Part shown: positions 12,499 through 19,760 of the stretch, piece by piece
How the letters are laid out: each line of letters begins with the position of its first letter
Numbering within the stretch: the first letter of the stretch is position 1
Origin: a virus
Length of the DNA stretch: 25,318 bases
Strand: one strand, 5' to 3'
IMG/VR virus record: IMGVR_UViG_3300030104_003651
Span: 1-25,318 of that record
Position numbers and translations under genes: made by a program
The notes under the pieces: model-generated
The model's input: the letters and a program-made list of their open reading frames with translations, nothing else
What the model was told of the DNA's origin: nothing
Databases searched by the model: none

Positions 12499-12694
12499 TC
12501 CCATCACTGATACTTGGCAATCCAATAAATGACATAGTTTCTTGTTGCTTGAAGTATAGTTTGACATAACACCGAAGTGCGTCTTTTAGTGCTTCAATAT
12601 CATTACAACTTTCAATATCTCTTGATAACTTTTCATAGGCAAATGATTTAGATGGTGTTGATAAAGATATAGTTGATGGATCTAGTTCTTTCAT
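12482..12694 (-). CDS. Conserved small helical protein, 70 aa
   Basis: The ATG at 12692-12694 overlaps the stop of the gene before it. The protein starts MKELDPSTISLSTPSKSFAY and continues EKLSRDIESCNDIEALKDAL and RCYVKLYFKQQETM, a pattern (PSK.FAYEK.SR.I......L......Y.KLYFKQQET) found in cyanophage hypotheticals I recall. Probably an all-helical regulator-sized protein. Function unknown. Confidence 0.8.
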   Translation of the reverse strand: MKELDPSTISLSTPSKSFAYEKLSRDIESCNDIEALKDALRCYVKLYFKQQETMSFIGLPSISDGNDGNS

Positions 12695-12993
12695 GAAAAT
12701 GCCTTCTCTAGGGGTGTTAGATTTAACTGCATAGCAGTATAAACCCTAGTATCATTTATATCTACTCCAGCACCTACTTTATTACAGTTGATGGGGGCAT
12801 GGTAAGTGTGCGAACTGCTTCCCTTGATTCTCTTGTATTTGATGAATCCCCAGATAGTCCGAACAGGATCACTAGTGAAAGTATATTTATCAGGATGACA
12901 CAACCATATAGCGTCGATATTCTTCTTGAACTGTTCAACTTTATATGAGAAACCTTCGGGGGCAACATGGGGAAAATCAATTGGGAGTTCCAT
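12691..12993 (-). CDS. Conserved hypothetical cyanophage protein, 100 aa
   Basis: The ATG at 12991-12993 gives MELPIDFPHVAPEGFSYKVE. Downstream, PVRTIWGFIKYKR, YHAPINCNKVGAGVDI and YTAMQLNLTPLEKAF follow a pattern seen in cyanomyovirus proteins of unknown function. I see no catalytic motif. It lies 6 nt after the gene at 13000-13155 and is coupled to 12482-12694. Confidence 0.8.
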   Translation of the reverse strand: MELPIDFPHVAPEGFSYKVEQFKKNIDAIWLCHPDKYTFTSDPVRTIWGFIKYKRIKGSSSHTYHAPINCNKVGAGVDINDTRVYTAMQLNLTPLEKAFS

Positions 12994-12999
12994 AATAAA

Positions 13000-13155
13000 T
13001 CAGAGTGGGCGAATCTGTGGGTTCTTACAACCCTGCTGTAAAACGTGACGCTCCCACATCATAGCATCACGAATATCAAAGAATACTGCTTTCTTACGAC
13101 CGTAACCTTTCTTCTTGGGTTGATCGTACTCCAGGAGGAATTTCATTGGTTTCAT
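13000..13155 (-). CDS. Small conserved protein, 51 aa
   Basis: Runs from the ATG at 13153-13155 to a TGA at 13000-13002. It begins MKPMKFLLEYDQPKKKGYGR and ends HVLQQGCKNPQIRPL. The second Met (13146) may be the true start. The GYGRKKAVFFDIRDAMMWE segment resembles small cyanophage proteins. Overlaps the gene at 13094-13237 in a different frame. Function unknown. Confidence 0.72.
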   Translation of the reverse strand: MKPMKFLLEYDQPKKKGYGRKKAVFFDIRDAMMWERHVLQQGCKNPQIRPL

Positions 13156-13237
13156 TACGAGAGGTCAGGGGAGTTAGGGGTTCAATAGACTCCATCTCCC
13201 ACCAAATTTGCTCAAACTGTTTGTTTTGCTCTTTCAT
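13094..13237 (-). CDS. Small hypothetical protein, 47 aa
   Basis: Runs from the ATG at 13235-13237 to a TAA at 13094-13096. It begins MKEQNKQFEQIWWEMESIEP. The second half overlaps the gene at 13000-13155 in another frame by 62 nt, which is more than usual, so one of the two may be shorter or spurious. The N-terminal half occupies DNA that has no other gene, which favours its being real. Confidence 0.5.
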   Translation of the reverse strand: MKEQNKQFEQIWWEMESIEPLTPLTSRNETNEIPPGVRSTQEERLRS

Positions 13238-13385
13238 AATCATACAGCATATCTAACATCTTACTACGCCACTCCATCAATTCATCATAGCAGTCCTGAT
13301 TATAAGCACAACCACGAAGTTTGGCGTCTGGTTTAAGGACACTCTCAATCATTAGACCAAGTGCTGCTTTTTGTTTGTCAGTCAT
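13212..13385 (-). CDS. Small hypothetical protein, 57 aa
   Basis: Runs from the ATG at 13383-13385 to a TGA at 13212-13214. It begins MTDKQKAALGLMIESVLKPD, contains RGCAYNQDCYDELMEWRSKM and ends ERAKQTV. The two Cys and the helical C terminus suggest a compact helical domain. The start overlaps the previous stop as ATGA. Function unknown. Confidence 0.72.
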   Translation of the reverse strand: MTDKQKAALGLMIESVLKPDAKLRGCAYNQDCYDELMEWRSKMLDMLYDYERAKQTV

Positions 13386-13603
13386 TCGTCAAAAACCTTA
13401 CACTGTGGCGCTCCAGGATGATCATTACAAAAATCATCTAGAAGTTTATCTTGATGCCTATTATGCCAATCACTAATTTTGCCATCATGTTCTTTATCCC
13501 ACTCATCTTCTTCGTGCTTTTCGTTAGCATCAAAGTCTACCTTATACTTAAGGTATTTGTCAGTGGGATCGTAAAGAGGACTCTCTGGATTAGTTGCTTT
13601 CAT
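13382..13603 (-). CDS. Hypothetical highly charged protein, 73 aa
   Basis: The ATG at 13601-13603 gives MKATNPESPLYDPTDKYLKY, then a highly charged stretch (DANEKHEEDEWDKEHDGKIS) and a C-terminal segment DDFCNDHPGAPQCKVFD with two Cys. It looks mostly disordered or metal/ion interacting. Starts 1 nt after the previous stop. No family recognised. Confidence 0.75.
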   Translation of the reverse strand: MKATNPESPLYDPTDKYLKYKVDFDANEKHEEDEWDKEHDGKISDWHNRHQDKLLDDFCNDHPGAPQCKVFDE

Positions 13604-13604
13604 T

Positions 13605-13838
13605 TTAGGTGAGAAAAGAAGAAACGACTTTGGACTCTACTTCGTCAACTAATGCGTATTTATCTGCCTTGCGAATATTCTCTCGTAGTTGAGTATAACA
13701 ACCAATGTTTAGGTCATCATCATCACATACAATAATATCAAAGCATTGTTCATCGTTGTCGGCAACAACATTCCAGACTCCACCATACTCTGATTGTGGG
13801 AATGGCACGAAATGGTCAACAATGTAAAGGTGTTTCAT
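13605..13838 (-). CDS. Small conserved protein, 77 aa
   Basis: The ATG at 13836-13838 has AGGAG close by (3-nt spacer). It begins MKHLYIVDHFVPFPQSEYGG, followed by VWNVVADNDEQCFDIIVCDD. I recall near-identical small cyanomyovirus proteins (VDHFVPFP.SEYGGVWNV.A.NDE.C). The alternating hydrophobic pattern suggests an alpha/beta fold. Function unknown. Confidence 0.8.
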   Translation of the reverse strand: MKHLYIVDHFVPFPQSEYGGVWNVVADNDEQCFDIIVCDDDDLNIGCYTQLRENIRKADKYALVDEVESKVVSSFLT

Positions 13839-13850
13839 CTGCTCCTGTTG

Positions 13851-14021
13851 TTACTCCTCAATTGTAGGGGGATTCTGTAAATTTGTCAACTGTCTCTCCA
13901 ATTCATATTTGATTGGAGAGAGATGATTATACAGATAGATTTTCCACTCATTATCCTTCAACAGATTAGTCACGTTGTCAATCTGATTAAGAGCAATGAT
14001 TAATCTTTCTCGTTCATTCAT
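13851..14021 (-). CDS. Small hypothetical protein, 56 aa
   Basis: Runs from the ATG at 14019-14021 to a TAA at 13851-13853. It begins MNERERLIIALNQIDNVTNL, continues LKDNEWKIYLYNHLSPIKYE and ends LQNPPTIEE. Helical and amphipathic. The start overlaps the previous TGA as ATGA. This pattern is familiar from cyanophage early small proteins. Function unknown. Confidence 0.72.
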   Translation of the reverse strand: MNERERLIIALNQIDNVTNLLKDNEWKIYLYNHLSPIKYELERQLTNLQNPPTIEE

Positions 14022-14137
14022 ACAAACTCTTCAAGATAGTAATCCAATGATACACCAATCTTTTCTGCCTCGGCAAGACATTCTTTGAGAAAATCCTCAA
14101 TGTCTTGAGGTTCAATCTCGTTGATCTTCTCGTTCAT
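14018..14137 (-). CDS. Very small acidic protein, 39 aa
   Basis: Runs from the ATG at 14135-14137 to a TGA at 14018-14020. It begins MNEKINEIEPQDIEDFLKEC and ends GVSLDYYLEEFV. It overlaps the preceding gene by 26 nt and is coupled to the following gene by ATGA, which supports real translation despite its size. Function unknown. Confidence 0.6.
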   Translation of the reverse strand: MNEKINEIEPQDIEDFLKECLAEAEKIGVSLDYYLEEFV

Positions 14138-14270
14138 TTTTCAATTTGTTAACAAGGTGGGCAGCAAACTCTTCAAGTTTATCGGGATGAATGGCAACAA
14201 TACCAGCATCTTTGGTTGCTTTCTCCATGGATTCAATCTCTTCTGGAGATGGTTTTCCTTTATAGGTCAT
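14112..14270 (-). CDS. Small hypothetical protein, 52 aa
   Basis: Runs from the ATG at 14268-14270 to a TGA at 14112-14114. It begins MTYKGKPSPEEIESMEKATK and continues DAGIVAIHPDKLEEFAAHLV, a charged helical protein. It starts 3 nt after the previous stop. No family recognised. Confidence 0.68.
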   Translation of the reverse strand: MTYKGKPSPEEIESMEKATKDAGIVAIHPDKLEEFAAHLVNKLKNEREDQRD

Positions 14271-14273
14271 GAT

Positions 14274-14609
14274 TCAACTCAAATCGATGTCTACATTATC
14301 AAAATTAATGTTTCTGATAGTCTCTTCAAGTTTATCCTTTTTGTTGTTGACTTTCCTATAAGGATTGTCAATCTTTCTTACTTCAAGCACAGTATTGTTC
14401 CATGCTCGTAATGATGCTTCCTCATACTGACGGCAATATACCGGGAGATAAGCATTGATAGCATGACTAATATCGACAATGGATTCTTGATCTCCATTGT
14501 TTACCGCCTTAATCAAATCCTCAACCATATCTTCCAGTGCCTTGATACGATTGAATGATTCTTCAAGGGAGTTCATGACTTCCCATGTTTTGTCATATGA
14601 AATTGTCAT
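14274..14609 (-). CDS. Hypothetical helical protein, 111 aa
   Basis: I use the ATG at 14607-14609 (MTISYDKTWEVMNSLEESFN), which overlaps the previous TGA as ATGA, over an upstream in-frame start. The protein is largely helical with coiled-coil-like heptads around residues 10-50 and a basic C-terminal part (RKIDNPYRKVNNKKDKLEE). No family recognised. Confidence 0.72.
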   Translation of the reverse strand: MTISYDKTWEVMNSLEESFNRIKALEDMVEDLIKAVNNGDQESIVDISHAINAYLPVYCRQYEEASLRAWNNTVLEVRKIDNPYRKVNNKKDKLEETIRNINFDNVDIDLS

Positions 14610-14800
14610 TTGATAATCTCCCAATTGGTATCGTTTTCCTTCTTCATCCAGAAGAAGTACATTTCAGTGATAGAAGCAAGGAACATCTTTTCCTGGTCCT
14701 CTTTCTCAACCCTACAAGAATGAAGTCCATTCATCAGGTTGGCAAACCTATTCTTTGCTTTGATGCTTTTTGGTTTGACTGTAATAAATTTGGTCTTCAT
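14606..14800 (-). CDS. Small conserved cyanophage protein, 64 aa
   Basis: The ATG at 14798-14800 gives MKTKFITVKPKSIKAKNRFA. The pattern KAKNRFANLM..LHSC.VE......FLASI...YFFW....ND.NWEI is one I recall from Prochlorococcus and Synechococcus myoviruses. Basic N terminus, aromatic-rich C terminus. Function unknown. Confidence 0.82.
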   Translation of the reverse strand: MKTKFITVKPKSIKAKNRFANLMNGLHSCRVEKEDQEKMFLASITEMYFFWMKKENDTNWEIIK

Positions 14801-14845
14801 GTTCTAGTTAGTTAAAGCTGGTCCTTCAAAGGCGACAAACCTAGT

Positions 14846-15181
14846 CTACACATCTTTGCGGTATCTGTCAAGCAGTTGTCGCTCTGCTTGATAGGCACAC
14901 ATCTCACATTGAGGTAAGTTGTTTAGATGTTGGTATACATGATACAACTCATGTAAAATAGTAGAGGTGTATTCATCTCCATCAAGTTGATTGTGGATTT
15001 GAATCATATACTCATTTTGTCCTAGTTTCATACACCAACCGGTGACACCTTCATTAGAGAGATCTTTATGCTCCACTATGAGGTCAATACCAAAGTTAGA
15101 TAGGTATTCCATCAGAAACCAGTCCACAGTGCCCCTACAAGCGATTGTAGAGTCCTCTGGCAATACTTCAATACAATGCAT
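14846..15181 (-). CDS. HExxH metallopeptidase-like protein, 111 aa
   Basis: Short cytosolic protein with the zinc-binding motif HELYH at residues 77-81 and a plausible third ligand, E100, in the AYQAERQLL helix. The arrangement (LHELYHVYQHL, then CEMCAYQAER) resembles SprT/IrrE-like minimal metallopeptidase domains. The CEMC pair is unusual and might add a structural metal. The ATG at 15179-15181 overlaps the previous small gene by 14 nt. No signal peptide. Substrate unknown. Confidence 0.75.
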   Translation of the reverse strand: MHCIEVLPEDSTIACRGTVDWFLMEYLSNFGIDLIVEHKDLSNEGVTGWCMKLGQNEYMIQIHNQLDGDEYTSTILHELYHVYQHLNNLPQCEMCAYQAERQLLDRYRKDV

Positions 15182-15266
15182 TGATACCTACCTGTGTAAG
15201 ACGCACACCCCATTGGAGCATGATGATGAAGGATGAGACGAAGATCAATTTGTCTAATTTAGTCAT
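15168..15266 (-). CDS. Tiny single-helix membrane protein, 32 aa
   Basis: Starting at the ATG at 15264-15266 the product is MTKLDKLIFVSSFIIMLQWG followed by VRLTQVGINALY, one hydrophobic helix of about 20 residues. An earlier ATG at 15287 would add seven residues. The frame overlaps the next start by 14 nt. A small membrane protein is likely but its size leaves doubt. Confidence 0.5.
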   Translation of the reverse strand: MTKLDKLIFVSSFIIMLQWGVRLTQVGINALY

Positions 15267-15294
15267 GGGTCTCTGTCCGACCTCCATACTATAA

Positions 15295-15321
15295 GACCCC
15301 CACCTGTCAAGGCGAGGGTCT
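15295..15321 (-). terminator. Long GC-rich hairpin after the sulfotransferase gene
   Basis: On the minus strand AGACCCTCGCC and GGTGGGGGTCT pair over 11 positions (two G-T wobbles) around the loop TTGACA. Wobble pairing makes the hairpin stable only in minus-strand RNA, as expected for a terminator of the gene at 15335-16141. It is followed by TATAGTATGG rather than a T-run. Confidence 0.5.
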
Positions 15322-15334
15322 AGTGGACGGTTTG

Positions 15335-16141
15335 TCAAGTGGTTCTCCAAAATTCCATTCCGCTATACTTACGAATAATTGAATCTGGTAAAATATCTGA
15401 TGGATTTATACTTCTCTTGGATATTTTCTTCCTTACCTTATGTAATTCGGGTATTCCATAGTAATCAGAATCTCTTGATTGTGAGATAAAATTGATATAT
15501 TTGAAATTATGCTCATAATAATCTATCTCTAAAAATTCATAGAGATCACTCACAACATGAGCAGGATCACTTACTAGATTATTATATTCTACAAAATGAT
15601 AATTGTCTGGTTTATATTTTGAATGTTCCATTGCGGACAAATCATGCATTAGACCACCATCACCATTAACTATTTCTTCACACCTGTTCTCATCAGTTAT
15701 ATCTAATCCTTTGGATTCTAACCTAATATCAACAAATGACTTCTTATTCTTATTTTTCTTAATTAAAACCAAAAAAGATGATATACACTCAATTACATCT
15801 CTTACAGGGCAAATAATTTTTACATTATTCGTGTAAAGAGACTTTATCATACTAAAATTATATGGTGTCCCCCAAGATCTAAACTTATCAATAACTATCT
15901 CTTGCTGAACATCTTGATAATAGTTATCAATCAGTCCTTTAAGTGTGTTTATTCTTCTTTGTTCGTTAGGACAACCTTGATAAAATATATTACTATCAAA
16001 AAGAAGATTTAACTTATAGGTCAGATCACATACTGGTGATTGTTCTGAAACAAATAACTTTGGATTTTGCTGCAAAATAGCACACAGTAGAGTTGATCCA
16101 CTGCGTGCCATTCCGCCCATAAAATAATATTGATGATTCAC
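15335..16141 (-). CDS. Sulfotransferase-like protein
   Basis: 268-aa, predicted to transfer a sulfuryl group from PAPS. The 5'-phosphosulfate-binding loop, GGMARSGSTLL, is at residues 9-19, and a 3'-phosphate-binding segment, CPVRDVIECISSFL, lies in the middle. The start is a GTG at 16139-16141; an internal ATG at 16120 would leave too few residues before the loop. The gene is visibly more AT-rich than its neighbours, suggesting separate acquisition. Such genes are scattered in cyanomyoviruses, often beside fibre genes, so a surface glycan or host lipid/carbohydrate target is plausible but unproven. Confidence 0.82.
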   Translation of the reverse strand: MNHQYYFMGGMARSGSTLLCAILQQNPKLFVSEQSPVCDLTYKLNLLFDSNIFYQGCPNEQRRINTLKGLIDNYYQDVQQEIVIDKFRSWGTPYNFSMIKSLYTNNVKIICPVRDVIECISSFLVLIKKNKNKKSFVDIRLESKGLDITDENRCEEIVNGDGGLMHDLSAMEHSKYKPDNYHFVEYNNLVSDPAHVVSDLYEFLEIDYYEHNFKYINFISQSRDSDYYGIPELHKVRKKISKRSINPSDILPDSIIRKYSGMEFWRTT

Positions 16142-16165
16142 ATTCAGTTTTAATCTATCTCTACT

Positions 16166-17275
16166 CTATACCAAGTATCTGATAATTACAATACCAGATC
16201 CACCCGATCCACCCGTACCGTTTGTTGATGGATTAGGATAATCATCAGCACCTGCTCCACCACCACCAGATCCAGTGTTCGCAAAAGCATTACCTCCAGT
16301 TCTGGCAGAAGTAGTAGTAGAGGTTCCACCAGCACCACCACCATGTGTGCCAGGGTAGGGTCCGGCAGCAGCATCGGCACCACCGCCACCACCACCTGCG
16401 AAGTATCTGCCTGGACCTGATCCAGGTCTACCATAACTTGCTGGGATACCAGTATCGCCATTAAATGCCGCTAATCCATCACCACCAGTGTGGGTAGGAT
16501 TGGTTCCGCCAGCACCACCGCCTCCACCACCGTTACTGCCAGTACCGGTGGCGTCATTTCCCCACCCATTTGCTGGTGCAGGGAATGACGGTCCAGATCC
16601 AGGGAATGGGTCGCCTGAACCCGCAATTGTTTCAGCAGGAGCATATCCACCAGGAGAACCAGCAGATCCACCAGCTGCACCTGCTTTACCAGGTGTATTA
16701 GTTCCACCACCACCAGCACCACCACCTTCTGCTGTTATAGCAGAAACACCATTAGCACCAGGAGCATTAAAAGATGAATCATTACCCTTGCCTCCACCCC
16801 ATCCTGTGCTAGCAGGAAAGGGTCCGTTGAGTGGAGTTGGCTGTAGGGGTCCGGGATATGATGAGGGATTTCCCTGTACAGGGTTATTATATAGACCACC
16901 ATCGCCAACAACGATGGCATAGGTTGCTGCTTGGAGTGTTGTCACCTGTCCTGTCATGAAAGCACCAGCACCACCTCCACCAGCACCTAGGTATGAACCA
17001 TTGTCTGGAGCATTACCACCTGATCCGCCACCACCAATTACCAGATAATCTATTTCACCGGGACCGGCACTAGATACTATAAAATTCCCAGGACTTGTAA
17101 AAAAGTGGTATTTGTATCCATTTCCTGGAGATTCTTCTGCGTTTCCACCAGAAGCATTAAGTCCACCAGGCCCAGTAGGGCCACCAATAGCAGTTCCAGT
17201 TCCTCCACCACCCATTCCAAGTAAAGAAAGGATTGGAGTTTGCTTTACATGAAAGAAATCGCTAAAAACTGACAT
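16166..17275 (-). CDS. Glycine-rich virion/fibre protein, 369 aa
   Basis: The N terminus MSVFSDFFHVKQTPILSLLG is followed by a very Gly-rich region and one glycine-rich module that begins near YHFFTSPGNFIVSSAGPGEI, continues DYLVIGGGGSGG and ends GGSGIVIIRYLV at the C terminus. Modules framed by Y-L-V-V-(A/G)-GGGG and G-x-x-G-I-V-I-(I/V)-x-Y occur in phage tail and host-recognition fibres. GGAGG lies 8 nt before the ATG (17273-17275) and overlaps the stop of the upstream gene. Likely a virion host-contact protein. Confidence 0.82.
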   Translation of the reverse strand: MSVFSDFFHVKQTPILSLLGMGGGGTGTAIGGPTGPGGLNASGGNAEESPGNGYKYHFFTSPGNFIVSSAGPGEIDYLVIGGGGSGGNAPDNGSYLGAGGGGAGAFMTGQVTTLQAATYAIVVGDGGLYNNPVQGNPSSYPGPLQPTPLNGPFPASTGWGGGKGNDSSFNAPGANGVSAITAEGGGAGGGGTNTPGKAGAAGGSAGSPGGYAPAETIAGSGDPFPGSGPSFPAPANGWGNDATGTGSNGGGGGGAGGTNPTHTGGDGLAAFNGDTGIPASYGRPGSGPGRYFAGGGGGGADAAAGPYPGTHGGGAGGTSTTTSARTGGNAFANTGSGGGGAGADDYPNPSTNGTGGSGGSGIVIIRYLV

Positions 17276-17287
17276 TACTTATCCTCC

Positions 17288-18034
17288 TCAAGAAGTCTTG
17301 GTTTGGTTACCAATAATGGTGTAGGTATCATCAGCTGTTTTGATAATAGTATATGAGTGAATATCAACTCCACTACTTCCACCATCAGAAGGAGCTGAAC
17401 CTCCAATCCATCTGATGGTTCTATTAGTACCGCCATCAATTGTAAGGTTAGCGGAATAAGCACTAGCATTTGCAGTTGTAATCAACGTAACAACAATACT
17501 CTGACCAATGCTCATTTTAACATTGAGTGCAGTAGAACCATTGTATCTAAGATTAGGTGTTGATGTGGTGGATTCTGCCGTGGTAAACAGATGAACCATT
17601 CCATCTTCAATACTGATGTTATTGTTATCACTCAACTTACCAGCGGTGACCTTAACTTCTTCTGCCAGAAGATTTTCAAAGTGTACTCCTTCGTGGAACG
17701 TTCCAATTCCAGTGGCGGTAATACCACCTCCAACAATATTGACACCACCAGCAAGAACTTTAATACCAGTTCGGGCAGTGATGAGACCAACAGAATCTAC
17801 GTTAGTTACATCTTCATAAGTTAAAACGCCACTAAAAGTTGCTCCAGCGCCAATAATGTTTCTAACTGTAATATCAGGTGTGCCTGTTAATCCTGCGGCA
17901 GTTCCTGAACTGTTAACCGCAAGAGTTCCAGATCCACTGATCGTCTTTCCACTGGGAATAGTCGCGCCTTCGGTGAATTCTACAGCACCTGAACCGGCTT
18001 CATCCTTAATTCTATTTACCCTAATTTCAGACAT
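17288..18034 (-). CDS. Cyanophage tail fibre-like structural protein, 248 aa
   Basis: Begins MSEIRVNRIKDEAGSGAVEF and contains the module LTYEDVTNVDSVGLITARTG near residues 75-94, which recurs in cyanophage fibre proteins and in the gene at 20457-22016 here. The sequence is beta-repeat-like with many Gly, Thr and Ser, as in trimeric fibres. The C-terminal part (INTANASAY... type, then TIDGGTNRTIRWIGG) probably forms a separate tip domain. A late-promoter-like GATAAATA lies 27 nt upstream. No S74 domain. Confidence 0.82.
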   Translation of the reverse strand: MSEIRVNRIKDEAGSGAVEFTEGATIPSGKTISGSGTLAVNSSGTAAGLTGTPDITVRNIIGAGATFSGVLTYEDVTNVDSVGLITARTGIKVLAGGVNIVGGGITATGIGTFHEGVHFENLLAEEVKVTAGKLSDNNNISIEDGMVHLFTTAESTTSTPNLRYNGSTALNVKMSIGQSIVVTLITTANASAYSANLTIDGGTNRTIRWIGGSAPSDGGSSGVDIHSYTIIKTADDTYTIIGNQTKTS

Positions 18035-18061
18035 TTTGTTCTAAAATCCTTTGCTATGAGT

Positions 18062-18069
18062 TATTTATC
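18062..18069 (-). promoter_or_regulatory. Late-promoter-like site GATAAATA
   Basis: Minus strand GATAAATAACT, one base from the T4 late promoter TATAAATA, located 27 nt before the ATG of the gene at 17288-18034 and overlapping the stop of the gene before it. Confidence 0.55.
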
Positions 18070-18475
18070 AAAAAACACCAAGCACATTAGTATTGAGTTG
18101 AGTTCCATTTACGACTCTGAATGTAGCACCAACGGCAACATGAATAATACTCTCTCTGATAAAAGCAACATTGCCTGATGTGGCATCTGATTCAACTTGA
18201 ATTGATGTTCCAGCAGCAATATTTACCTGCTGTGGTGTCTTGAAGAAGACATTCAGTGGTGATGTTTGGTCAGTTGATAATGCGGTGGCAAACCCACTTA
18301 CACCAGTCAGTTCACTACCATCACCAACAAATGCGGTAGCAGTTACAGTTCCACCGACATCCAATGTTGTTGTGGGTGTCGCAGAGTTAATACCAACCCT
18401 GTCGTTAACATTATCAACGACAAAAGTATCTTCTGATGCTAGGTTGGCAAGAGATACAGCGTTAGATATCGCCAT
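18068..18475 (-). CDS. Structural protein of the fibre cluster, 135 aa
   Basis: The ATG at 18473-18475 gives MAISNAVSLANLASEDTFVV. It contains DRVGINSATPTTTLDVGGTV followed by TATAFVGDGSELTGV, the 'GIGT/GINSATPTTTLDV-GDGSxLTG' pattern frequent in phage fibre proteins. The C terminus is beta-rich. A perfect late promoter TATAAATA is 20 nt upstream. Likely a short fibre or fibre-associated virion protein. Confidence 0.82.
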   Translation of the reverse strand: MAISNAVSLANLASEDTFVVDNVNDRVGINSATPTTTLDVGGTVTATAFVGDGSELTGVSGFATALSTDQTSPLNVFFKTPQQVNIAAGTSIQVESDATSGNVAFIRESIIHVAVGATFRVVNGTQLNTNVLGVF

Positions 18476-18495
18476 TAGACACTACACTTTTCAGT

Positions 18496-18503
18496 TATTT
18501 ATA
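18496..18503 (-). promoter_or_regulatory. T4-type late promoter TATAAATA
   Basis: Exact TATAAATA on the minus strand (followed by ACT), 20 nt before the ATG of the structural gene at 18068-18475. It overlaps the end of the oxygenase gene at 18499-19047, so late expression restarts after the oxygenase operon. Confidence 0.75.
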
Positions 18504-19047
18504 CTGACTGATGATCGGGAAGTGTAGGTAATAGATCAAATGCTATAATGGTTCTATGCTTTCTTACTTGGTTAGGATGAACAAAATGTAATGTATATGA
18601 TGGTGCTATGAAAATAGTTCCCTCTTTTACATTCTGTGGGTATGCTAATGACGTGGTATCAGACCTTGGATCTTGCCATGGTGCTACAAAACAAGTAGGA
18701 GTATGAATTTTAGGGTCATACTCGGCATATACGATACCACTAAATCCAAAACTTCTGTGATTGTGTATGGTTTGCTGGTCTCCTCTTTGATATCGAACTG
18801 CCCAACAGTCAGTCATACCACAAGTAACCTGTGCCTCTTGGCAAAACTCCATCAACTCCGGTTTAATTAAATCTTGAAAGTAACGAAGATAAGACTTCTT
18901 ATTAGTCTGCCTATCGGTCTCAAAGGTTTGGAGGTCAGTTCTAATAAACTTCTCCTCCTTTAACCTTTTGAGTAGTCCTTTCTTCTTGAACTCCCAGTCT
19001 TTAATCTGATATTGATAGGTGGGGTATTCAAAAAGTGGTGCTCTCAT
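18499..19047 (-). CDS. 2OG-Fe(II) oxygenase-like protein, 182 aa
   Basis: Third gene of the oxygenase operon. TIHNHRSFGFSGIVYAEYDP (H95, H97) and IAPSYTLHFVHPNQVRKHRT (H154, H157, with Arg at about 165) match the pattern of the 2OG-FeII_Oxy_5 family (H.H...SG..Y, then P..L.H.V.....R). Enzymes of this fold use iron, oxygen and 2-oxoglutarate to hydroxylate proteins, nucleic acids or small molecules. The target here is unknown. The start overlaps the previous stop as ATGA. Confidence 0.85.
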   Translation of the reverse strand: MRAPLFEYPTYQYQIKDWEFKKKGLLKRLKEEKFIRTDLQTFETDRQTNKKSYLRYFQDLIKPELMEFCQEAQVTCGMTDCWAVRYQRGDQQTIHNHRSFGFSGIVYAEYDPKIHTPTCFVAPWQDPRSDTTSLAYPQNVKEGTIFIAPSYTLHFVHPNQVRKHRTIIAFDLLPTLPDHQSV

Positions 19048-19760
19048 CGTGCTCTATCCCATGCACAGTGAGCACGTCGCCCATCTTGTAACACATAGTG
19101 GAAGAAGATTTGATGGTAGTAGAGTTCAATCTTTTTACCAAATACTTTCTTCGCCTTTCCTGGCATAGGTTCACGCCAATGTGGACGTTCACATCCTTTA
19201 TATAATAATCCATCACCAGGTTTCAATACAACACTTCTATTCTCACCAGGAATCAGGATGGTTGTCTTTTTCTTATCGGTAAATGTATCGGGAGTCTTAA
19301 TCCAGAAGGGCCAATCAGCATCGTCACCAGTAAGATTGGTGCCAATGTGAACCGATACTGAAATCTCACACGCATCACGATCAGCGTGTGTGGTTAATTC
19401 CTGTCCTGGGAAGTAGTATCTGTCATAATAATATGTGTTGTAAAGCGGACGACCAATAATTTCTTCTAATTTCTTACGAACACCCGTGTGAATCTTACGA
19501 TACTGTGGATGCCAGTAACGTGCGAGTGAACCTTCTACCTGTTGTTCATTAGGTACATGTTGAAAGTGTTCAGGATTCTTATCCCAATAGTTAAGTTGTC
19601 CTCTTAATTCAGGAAGAGGGTGATACAGTTCTTCCACATCCCACAAATCCTTAACTACTAGGTATCCATTCTTTTCAAAACTATCATTACGAGTCCAAGC
19701 AGTTCCAGTATTTTGTCTCTCCTGAAACAATAATTGAATGTCGCTCATTTGTTCTGCCAT
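19044..19760 (-). CDS. 2OG-Fe(II) oxygenase-like protein, 238 aa
   Basis: I start at the ATG at 19758-19760 (MAEQMSDIQLLFQERQNTGT), with GAGGT six nt upstream, rather than at an upstream in-frame codon that would overlap the previous gene. The double-stranded beta-helix iron ligands are H125 and D127 (THADRDACEISVSVHIGTNL) and probably H194 (GCERPHWRE). Phage proteins of this kind are often called prolyl-4-hydroxylase-like. A basic, aromatic C terminus (FFHYVLQDGRRAHC) follows. Substrate unknown. Confidence 0.82.
   Translation of the reverse strand: MAEQMSDIQLLFQERQNTGTAWTRNDSFEKNGYLVVKDLWDVEELYHPLPELRGQLNYWDKNPEHFQHVPNEQQVEGSLARYWHPQYRKIHTGVRKKLEEIIGRPLYNTYYYDRYYFPGQELTTHADRDACEISVSVHIGTNLTGDDADWPFWIKTPDTFTDKKKTTILIPGENRSVVLKPGDGLLYKGCERPHWREPMPGKAKKVFGKKIELYYHQIFFHYVLQDGRRAHCAWDRAR

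Noticed and set aside
15282-15310. Promoter TTGACA with TATAGT at 15288-15310
   Set aside because: The spacing is only 11 nt, and TTGACA is the loop of a stable hairpin.
15282-15338. An eleventh element copy (TATAGTATGG and AAACCGTCCACTAG nearby)
   Set aside because: Fragments resemble parts of the element but are in the wrong order and lack the GTTAGTAACCTCC block; treated as coincidence or decayed remnants.
16488-16922. Proline-rich plus-strand frame
   Set aside because: Pro-rich antisense of a Gly-rich gene, a direct consequence of GGN/CCN complementarity.
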